64,000 bases of DNA, from positions 2,443,001 to 2,507,000 of the forward strand of contig VISH01000002.1 of NCBI GenBank assembly GCA_007827375.1, in the 5' to 3' direction. Source of the DNA: Alteromonadaceae bacterium 2753L.S.0a.02 (GTDB taxonomy: Bacteria > Pseudomonadota > Gammaproteobacteria > Pseudomonadales > Cellvibrionaceae). Shown here piece after piece: positions 58,512 through 64,000 of this stretch. The position numbers were made by a program, and so were the translations under genes. How positions within the stretch are numbered: position 1 is the first letter of the stretch; each line of letters begins with the position of its first letter. The notes beneath the pieces are model-generated. The model ran no database searches and was not told the origin of the DNA. It saw nothing but the letters and a program-made list of their open reading frames with translations.

Positions 58512-61278
58512 TTTTTACCTGGGCGTCTTCCGGTGCTTCAGAATCCGGTTCCTGTAATTCGAAACTAAATCCTGAATTGGCTGTTCTGGTACTGCCGAAG
58601 GGAAGATGGGGGTTCAAATAGGCTGTATCGCTATCGTCGTTAAACTGGGTAACTGCCGCAAAGGGAACAACGGCTGTTTGCACCACTTGCGTCCCATCGT
58701 TGTTAAAGAAAGCTATGCCATCTTCGAAGGGTCTAAGTGAAAACGGGGCATCTGCGGAGTGGGCGTTGCGCAGCATGCGATCATGCAAACGATATGATAT
58801 TTCCCCTTTAGAAACCCGATAATGATACAAGGTACTCATCGGTATGAAGGGTTCACGGGGCTCGCCAGGCAGAATTTCATTGATAAGTGTATAGCTGTAG
58901 AGCAGCGTTTTATCGTCGAATTGCAATTTCTCGGCGGGCGGTGCAGTTGTTTTGCAGGTTTTCTTGTCTTGCGCCGGCATATCGACAGGATAATAGGATG
59001 CTCGACGTTGAAAGCACATCACATCAATAAACCCCTTCTTTAATAAACTTTGCGCGTTATCATCGAATTCATAGTAGTGCCAGCCTTGATCATCCTTATA
59101 AAAATCTTTGGGTATTGCGGGTAATTGGTATTCTTGAGGCGTGGAGTCTACGAGTAACAGAAAGCCGTTTCCCGGCCCAAATTGCGAAGGTTCATTTTGA
59201 CTCCATAAATATTCACCGTTGTAATACCAAACCAAAGTACCTGGCTGATAGTGAAAATCCATGGCTTCCATTTTCCCGGTGTCTGGGTTTGGGAAATAGA
59301 TGAAACCTGGTCGATTGAGATTGTTATCGTAGTTGATACCGCTTTCAAAGAGTGCGTAAGGATCGCGATACTCGAGCAGGTAGAAATGCGGCACAACTAT
59401 ATCGTGGCTGCCAGAACTGAGTGTAAAGCCCGAATTAGACCACTGCGAGTCAAAAATATCAGCTTCAAAATCTTCATAAAAGTCGATCGCCGGGATGGAA
59501 ATATTGTCGATAAGTGCGCCATCCTCTACGGCTGCCATATCTGCATAGTAGTGAAATCTCAGGAAAATACGTTTGCCTTTGAAAGGCGATAAATCAAAAT
59601 CGGCATGAATCCATTGGGAATTTTCGCAAGGGGATTTTTGCGTGGCATTAACTTTCTCCTCAGCTAATAAATGCTTTTCATCGGGATCGCAACCGCTTGC
59701 AGATTCAACTTTTCCATCACCATCGTTGTCGCCGCTTAAGCCGGTAAAACCCGGAATGGTACCCGAGCCATCATGCCCACGTTTCGAAGGCATGACACTG
59801 TAGGTATCCTGAGCGCTGCTTTTGTCAGTTGGCATGAGTCGTAAATAATTTTCGCCATCGTCTGATACTTCTATATAGAGGTAATCCCAGTCGGCTTCGA
59901 TGGAAAACCAGGTATCAAGTCCAAGAATTATTTTTTCTGAACTTACTGTGCTTAAATCAAACTGACGTTGTAGAGTATGAGAAAGCGAATTGCCCTGGCC
60001 GGTGTAAGCCGCCTGTTTGCCATTGTTGGCTGCCAATGGCCCCATTCGAAGTTCACGAATTTTAGGTGGTAACAACACCAGCGCAGATTCACAGCTGGTG
60101 CTGTGGTTTTTTGTTTGCCAGTCGTTCATGGTTTTTAAATAAATGGATTGTGTGCTCTCGCCGCCGGCCTGTGGAGAGAGAATAATGCAGGGTTTTGCCC
60201 AGCCCAACATCAGTCGTGACCAGGTACTGAGTTCCTGAGGGATTGGCCCAACGGTAGAGCTCATAAGATCCCAGCTAGCCGTCGAGTTGTTAGTGTCACG
60301 CGCATAAATATCCGGCAGCCCTAGGGAGTGTCCAAATTCGTGAATAAAGGTGGAAATGCTGGTGTATTCCGATTGCATGTTGTAATCGTACACCCACAAT
60401 TTTTCGCTCAGTGGTATGCCGCCACGATGATTGGGTTTTCCTTCGAGTGAGGGACCTTTGCCAACATTTTGAGTGAGTGAAAAACGATGCGGCCACAGGC
60501 GTTGTGCGCATTCCTGCTCTTTTTCACTGAGTCTTTCGTAAAGATCACTGGGAGCATTCGCGTTAAATTTATCGCTAAGCGCATACAACGTTTGACAGGA
60601 CGATTGACCACCACCCGCGAACACCAGTACAAAATGATCAATATAACCATCGGGTTCGTTAAATTGATTGTCTTTGTCGTAATCTTCCGGGTCCCATACA
60701 TCAAAATTTTGCCAGGGGAAATTCGGATTGTTTTTCTGTGCCTCGAGTAAGGCATCTTCAATCAGAAGCTCAGCTCTTACGTCATTGCGCCATTGGCCAT
60801 CTGAATTTTGAATGGGTTTGCCGTAATAATCGGAGGGGTGATTCACGGAAACGGGTAGCAAAACTTCACCGCTGAGAAAATATTGCCCCTGAGATTGCTG
60901 GTAATAATAATGGCTCAGGGTGTTTTTTTTGGGTTCGGGTTGTAATTCAGAAAACAAAAGCTGTTGCAGGTAATCGCGGTTTTTTTTAGGGGCATCAGGT
61001 TCATTTGCAAAACGATCAAATTTTCGGTTACTAAATTCTACGGGTATGACCAAAAGCCGATGTGGCGTTTCTACTGTGTTTTTAACCGGGTGGATGAAAT
61101 CAGTTTTGATTTGAGGATTGCCCAATTGATCGAATTCCAGGTTGGCGATTTTTTGCATCATCGCCTCGGCAGGGCTTAGTTTTACTGGCTCAGTAGGGGT
61201 TTGTGTCGTGCAGCTCGTCAATAACAGCAAAGTACCTATCAAAATTATCAACACTTTCAATAGCCCGCGTTGCAACAT
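58492..61278 (-). CDS. M6-type (immune inhibitor A-like) metallopeptidase lipoprotein
   Basis: A 928-residue secreted lipoprotein. The signal ends in the lipobox LTSC (Cys23). The catalytic zinc motif is HEFGHSLGLPD at residues 313-323 (His313, Glu314, His317, Asp323), as in the InhA/M6 family. A conserved zone before it (SHYYYQQSQGQYFLSGEV) is typical of M6. Further on, a DNDGDGK-type calcium loop, jelly-roll segments (FDLSPFKGKRIFLRFHYYAD) and a C-terminal beta domain follow. GGAGAG precedes the ATG. It probably degrades extracellular proteins. Its stop overlaps the symporter gene by 20 nt. Confidence 0.88.
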   Translation of the reverse strand: MLQRGLLKVLIILIGTLLLLTSCTTQTPTEPVKLSPAEAMMQKIANLEFDQLGNPQIKTDFIHPVKNTVETPHRLLVIPVEFSNRKFDRFANEPDAPKKNRDYLQQLLFSELQPEPKKNTLSHYYYQQSQGQYFLSGEVLLPVSVNHPSDYYGKPIQNSDGQWRNDVRAELLIEDALLEAQKNNPNFPWQNFDVWDPEDYDKDNQFNEPDGYIDHFVLVFAGGGQSSCQTLYALSDKFNANAPSDLYERLSEKEQECAQRLWPHRFSLTQNVGKGPSLEGKPNHRGGIPLSEKLWVYDYNMQSEYTSISTFIHEFGHSLGLPDIYARDTNNSTASWDLMSSTVGPIPQELSTWSRLMLGWAKPCIILSPQAGGESTQSIYLKTMNDWQTKNHSTSCESALVLLPPKIRELRMGPLAANNGKQAAYTGQGNSLSHTLQRQFDLSTVSSEKIILGLDTWFSIEADWDYLYIEVSDDGENYLRLMPTDKSSAQDTYSVMPSKRGHDGSGTIPGFTGLSGDNDGDGKVESASGCDPDEKHLLAEEKVNATQKSPCENSQWIHADFDLSPFKGKRIFLRFHYYADMAAVEDGALIDNISIPAIDFYEDFEADIFDSQWSNSGFTLSSGSHDIVVPHFYLLEYRDPYALFESGINYDNNLNRPGFIYFPNPDTGKMEAMDFHYQPGTLVWYYNGEYLWSQNEPSQFGPGNGFLLLVDSTPQEYQLPAIPKDFYKDDQGWHYYEFDDNAQSLLKKGFIDVMCFQRRASYYPVDMPAQDKKTCKTTAPPAEKLQFDDKTLLYSYTLINEILPGEPREPFIPMSTLYHYRVSKGEISYRLHDRMLRNAHSADAPFSLRPFEDGIAFFNNDGTQVVQTAVVPFAAVTQFNDDSDTAYLNPHLPFGSTRTANSGFSFELQEPDSEAPEDAQVKINIQWR

Positions 61279-61374
61279 TACGCTCTCCGGAGTAAGACAT
61301 GTACACCGAAGTTTACGCGAATTAATGCGCGTCGACTATAAACGGGCAATCGGCTTGAGGCACGGGTTTGCGGG

Positions 61375-62397
61375 CTATGCAGTTGCGAACCAATGCCGGG
61401 TACGATTGGCGAATGCGACCAGCGACAGCATAACAGGTACCTCAACCAATACGCCCACAACCGTTGCCAAAGCCGCGCCAGACTGCAACCCAAACAGAGA
61501 AATGGCTACCGCTACCGCCAATTCAAAAAAATTTGACGTACCAATCATGCAGGCAGGTGCAGCAATATTATGCGGCAGTTTTAAAAATTTCGCGCCAGCG
61601 TAGGCGAGTGCAAAAATGCCATAGGTTTGTATCAGGAGGGGAATGGCAATCAGTACAATTGCAATTGGTTTTTCTAAGATGGTTTGCGCTTGAAAACCAA
61701 ACAACAAAACCACCGTTGCTAATAAACCGCTGATCGACACCGGTTTGAGCCGATTGACAAACCGGTCCAATCTGGAATGATCATTCGCCTTGTCGAGTAA
61801 TTTCCGCGTGATCACCCCCGCAACTAAGGGTATAACCACATAGAGCACAACCGATAACAACAAGGTATTCCAGGGCACCGCGACATCGCTTACACCCAGC
61901 AAAAAAGCAGCGATGGGCGCAAACGCAAAAATCATGATTAAATCGTTTACGGATACCTGTACTAAGGTATAGTTGGCATCGCCTTTAGTTAAGTGACTCC
62001 ATACAAAAACCATAGCGGTGCAGGGCGCGACACCAAGAAGAATCATACCGGCAATATATTCGCTTGCGGTTTGTGGGTTTACGAGCTCGGCAAACAATAC
62101 CTTGAAAAACAGCCACCCAAGAAAAGCCATGGTAAAAGGTTTGATTAACCAGTTGATAACAAGTGTTAGTGCCAAACCACGTGGTTTTTTACCGATATCT
62201 TTGATAGAAGCGAAATCCACTTGAATCATCATGGGGTAAATCATTACCCAAATAAATATTGCCACGGGAATATTAACGTGTGCAATTTCCATCGCGGCAA
62301 AGCCCTGGAACACTTCAGGGGCGAGATTACCCAGTATTACGCCTGCCAGAATACACAGGCCAACCCAGAGTGTGAGATATCGTTCAAATAAGCCCAT
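61375..62397 (-). CDS. arsB: Arsenite efflux transporter ACR3
   Basis: A 340-residue ten-helix transporter of the ACR3 (BART) family. The conserved Cys is in LLGVAPCTAMVFVWSHL, and FFELAVAVAISLFGLQSGAALATVVG is a family signature. It extrudes arsenite or antimonite using the proton motive force. It is ACR3-type rather than classical ArsB; the symbol arsB is used loosely. The start ATG overlaps the arsC stop (TAATG), indicating tight translational coupling. Confidence 0.93.
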   Translation of the reverse strand: MGLFERYLTLWVGLCILAGVILGNLAPEVFQGFAAMEIAHVNIPVAIFIWVMIYPMMIQVDFASIKDIGKKPRGLALTLVINWLIKPFTMAFLGWLFFKVLFAELVNPQTASEYIAGMILLGVAPCTAMVFVWSHLTKGDANYTLVQVSVNDLIMIFAFAPIAAFLLGVSDVAVPWNTLLLSVVLYVVIPLVAGVITRKLLDKANDHSRLDRFVNRLKPVSISGLLATVVLLFGFQAQTILEKPIAIVLIAIPLLIQTYGIFALAYAGAKFLKLPHNIAAPACMIGTSNFFELAVAVAISLFGLQSGAALATVVGVLVEVPVMLSLVAFANRTRHWFATA

Positions 62398-62873
62398 TAA
62401 TTCACTTCCTGAATTATGCGCGCCAGAGCATCGCGCCATTCTGTTTGAGGTCGATCAGCGAGATTCAGTGCAAGTAGGGCATGTACGCGTTGCTCAATTG
62501 TGCTCATTACATTATAAAATGCGCTTTTGATTTCAGCATCGCTGCCTTGTAATTTTGAGGGATCTTGCAAACCCCAATGCAAGGTAACACAATCGCCAAA
62601 CCACACGGGGCAGGCTTCATTTGCAGCGCTATCGCACACTGTTATCGCGATATCCGGCTTATTGTTTTCGAATTCGTGCCACGACTTGCTGCGTAGCCCT
62701 TCAGTTGAAATTCCGTGTTCGTCGAGATATTTCAGGGATAAGGGGTGAACCTCTCCGACCGGCTGACTTCCCGCACTAAAACCCTGTAACTGCGCTCCCG
62801 CCAAATGGTTGCAGATTGCTTCGCTAAGAATGCTTCGGCAACGATTGTGAGTGCAGATAAATAAGATTTTCAT
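62397..62873 (-). CDS. arsC: Arsenate reductase, LMW-phosphatase type
   Basis: A 158-residue ArsC of the low-molecular-weight phosphatase fold. The P-loop is Cys7-x5-Arg13 (FICTHNRCRS). The redox Cys pair lies in VCDSAANEACPVWFG, the arrangement of thioredoxin-coupled enzymes. It reduces arsenate to arsenite, which ACR3 exports. The gene lies 18 nt downstream of arsR. Confidence 0.92.
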   Translation of the reverse strand: MKILFICTHNRCRSILSEAICNHLAGAQLQGFSAGSQPVGEVHPLSLKYLDEHGISTEGLRSKSWHEFENNKPDIAITVCDSAANEACPVWFGDCVTLHWGLQDPSKLQGSDAEIKSAFYNVMSTIEQRVHALLALNLADRPQTEWRDALARIIQEVN

Positions 62874-62891
62874 GAGATGTCCTGGTGGTAT

Positions 62892-63212
62892 TTAACACGC
62901 GTTTGCTGTTAATTTTGTTTTTAATTCCGTAAGGTGAGAGAGCCTTGCATCAGCAACTTCGCGAAGCACGTTATGCGCCCAAAGCGGTAAGTTATGGTGT
63001 AGCTTGTAATACACCCATTGGCCGCGGCGTTCATCTTGCAGCAGTCCACAATTGCGCAGTTGAGCCAAATGGCGAGACACCTTCGGTTGGCTGTCTTGCA
63101 GCGCTGAAATCAATTCACATACACAAAGTTCTCCCTCTGTGAATATGAGGAGCATGATGCTAAGGCGCGTTTCGTCGGAGAGACATTTAAAAAAACGTGT
63201 GGTAGTAGTCAT
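62892..63212 (-). CDS. arsR: ArsR-family arsenic-responsive repressor
   Basis: A 106-residue winged-helix regulator. The metalloid site is ELCVCELISAL, with the Cys-Val-Cys pair at helix 3. The recognition helix region is QPKVSRHLAQLRNCGLL, followed by the wing RRGQWVYYKLH. Arsenite binding releases DNA. The ATG at 63212 is preferred because it starts near the family N terminus; an ATG 6 codons upstream (63230) is equally possible, and neither has a ribosome binding site. It is the first gene of the arsR-arsC-acr3 operon. Confidence 0.92.
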   Translation of the reverse strand: MTTTTRFFKCLSDETRLSIMLLIFTEGELCVCELISALQDSQPKVSRHLAQLRNCGLLQDERRGQWVYYKLHHNLPLWAHNVLREVADARLSHLTELKTKLTANAC

Positions 63213-63216
63213 TAAT

Positions 63217-63250
63217 ATACGTATGTACATATGGATATGCGAATATACAT
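63217..63250. promoter_or_regulatory. Candidate arsR operator/promoter region
   Basis: AT-rich sequence directly upstream of arsR with symmetric elements: ATACGTAT around 63217-63224, and ATATGCGAATAT (63235-63246), an imperfect palindrome like ArsR/SmtB operators. Assignment rests on position and symmetry only. Confidence 0.35.
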
Positions 63251-63364
63251 AAATAGTGCCGTAAATGCAATTAATCTGCTGGCCACTTTTGTCTTTAGCG
63301 GTTATGAAAGCAGATACTTTGAGTTTGGGGTTAGGGCATCAGTCAGGTGGAAAGTTGATGCGTA

Positions 63365-64000
63365 TCACTCTAAGGGGTTGAAGAAGTATTTTTCGAAATC
63401 GGATTTTAGCCCAACGAGGTTGGGGTTTTTAAGCCGAATTAAGGTGCGTTGTCTCAAGTTGGAAAAGTCGATGCTAGCGCGGTGATGCTTTTCAGTTAAG
63501 GCTTTGGCCTGGCCGGATTCGAGGACCTTGTTTAAACCCTCAGTGAGTCGGTCAACCAGCTGCGTATTGCGGGTGTTGGTCCAAAGGAAGCGTGGAAAGG
63601 GGTAGTAAAGCGCGAAATACTTTTCTATCGCTAAACCATCAAGTGACTTGTGAGCATCCCACTCGATTTTAAGTTCGCTGATACCACGACAGAACAGATC
63701 GAATCGTCCTCGTGCTACTGCCGAAAACAGCGTGTTATAGATAGGGTACTCGACCACCGTTAGCCCATTGGCGCGTAATAAGGGTACATCAAGCCAATCT
63801 GATCCCTGACCAATTGTGTAGCCTATGAGGTCATCCAGGGTGTGCACATGCTTGAAGTTTTCAAGGAGATCTGTGGATGTGAAGCACACTCGATAGCTGA
63901 GTAATCCCATATCAATGGGTTTATCGATAAGAGCAAATTCTGCAGCCATCTCCCTGGAATAACTGGTGCCAAAAATAAAATTAGCCACAGTATTTTTGCG
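63365..64000 (-). CDS. Periplasmic solute-binding-protein-like, partial
   Basis: The frame runs open to the window end, so the N terminus is missing; at least 211 residues are seen. It contains EYPIYNTLFSAVARGRFDLFCRGISEL, YFALYYPFPRFLWTNTRN and a C-terminal helix region (LTEGLNKVLESGQAKALTEKHH). These resemble the second lobe of family 3 solute-binding/transporter-substrate-like proteins often found alone in Cellvibrionales and Alteromonadales. No ABC transporter is visible nearby. The ligand is unknown. Confidence 0.65.
   Translation of the reverse strand, partial: RKNTVANFIFGTSYSREMAAEFALIDKPIDMGLLSYRVCFTSTDLLENFKHVHTLDDLIGYTIGQGSDWLDVPLLRANGLTVVEYPIYNTLFSAVARGRFDLFCRGISELKIEWDAHKSLDGLAIEKYFALYYPFPRFLWTNTRNTQLVDRLTEGLNKVLESGQAKALTEKHHRASIDFSNLRQRTLIRLKNPNLVGLKSDFEKYFFNPLE

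Noticed and set aside
1..64000. CRISPR arrays, prophage, insertion sequences and rRNA
   Set aside because: No regularly spaced repeats, transposases, phage structural genes or rRNA sequence were recognised.

Overview
The window is a stretch of gammaproteobacterial chromosome, most likely from a marine polysaccharide-degrading member of the Cellvibrionales (Teredinibacter/Saccharophagus/Cellvibrio type). This placement is an inference. It rests on Pseudomonas-like housekeeping gene order, an Na+-NQR complex, monomeric isocitrate dehydrogenase, a PsrA-type regulator, and a secreted GH8 enzyme carrying a CBM2 and a xylan-binding-type module. No phage, insertion sequence, CRISPR array or rRNA was seen.

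Layout. 1-2.8 kb: the end of a rhodanese gene, then a minus-strand folD-rsuA-rsmC cluster. 2.9-3.3 kb: tRNA-Pro, tRNA-Arg and tRNA-His behind a strong promoter. 3.3-8.7 kb: an accessory segment with a decayed papain-like peptidase pseudogene, a LacI-family repressor with three candidate operators, and the divergent GH8 xylanase-type gene. 8.8-12.3 kb: hemN, a flavin reductase and an orphan NtrB-like histidine kinase. 12.4-12.8 kb: tRNA-Asp and a decayed copy of its 3' end and terminator. 12.9-25 kb: sulA-lexA, small genes of unknown function, psrA-nagZ, mscS, hpt, methylthioinosine phosphorylase, a cold-shock gene, csiV and mfd. 25.3-33.9 kb: nqrABCDEF-apbE-nqrM-sthA. From memory, 13-34 kb follows the P. 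aeruginosa order sulA, lexA, psrA, nagZ, MTIP, csiV, mfd, nqr, sth.

33.9-51.3 kb: nudJ, rluE, icd, cspD, clpS, clpA, infA, bpt, aat, trxB, ftsK, lolA, rarA, crcB, serS and cysG. Much of this is a second Pseudomonas-conserved block. It holds the leucyl/phenylalanyl and leucyl transferases and the ClpS/ClpA adaptor and unfoldase of the N-degron pathway. ftsK is split by an apparent one-base deletion near 44,160.

51.3-64 kb is more variable. It contains a small charged protein, glutathione reductase, a zinc-ribbon/TM2/pilin-like fusion, a MaoC dehydratase, a secreted cytochrome c/VCBS protein, a sodium-solute symporter, a large M6-type lipoprotein peptidase, an arsR-arsC-acr3 arsenic operon on the minus strand, and a partial gene resembling a periplasmic solute-binding protein.

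Functional links. ApbE attaches FMN to NqrB and NqrC, and NqrM matures the Nqr iron site. MTIP releases hypoxanthine, which Hpt next door can salvage. The LexA boxes lie between lexA-sulA and a divergent pair of unknown genes. The best leads for new biology are the pilin-like/TM2 fusion, the gene pair facing the LexA boxes, and the palindrome abutting cysG. I did not find a convincing multi-gene system of a wholly new kind.
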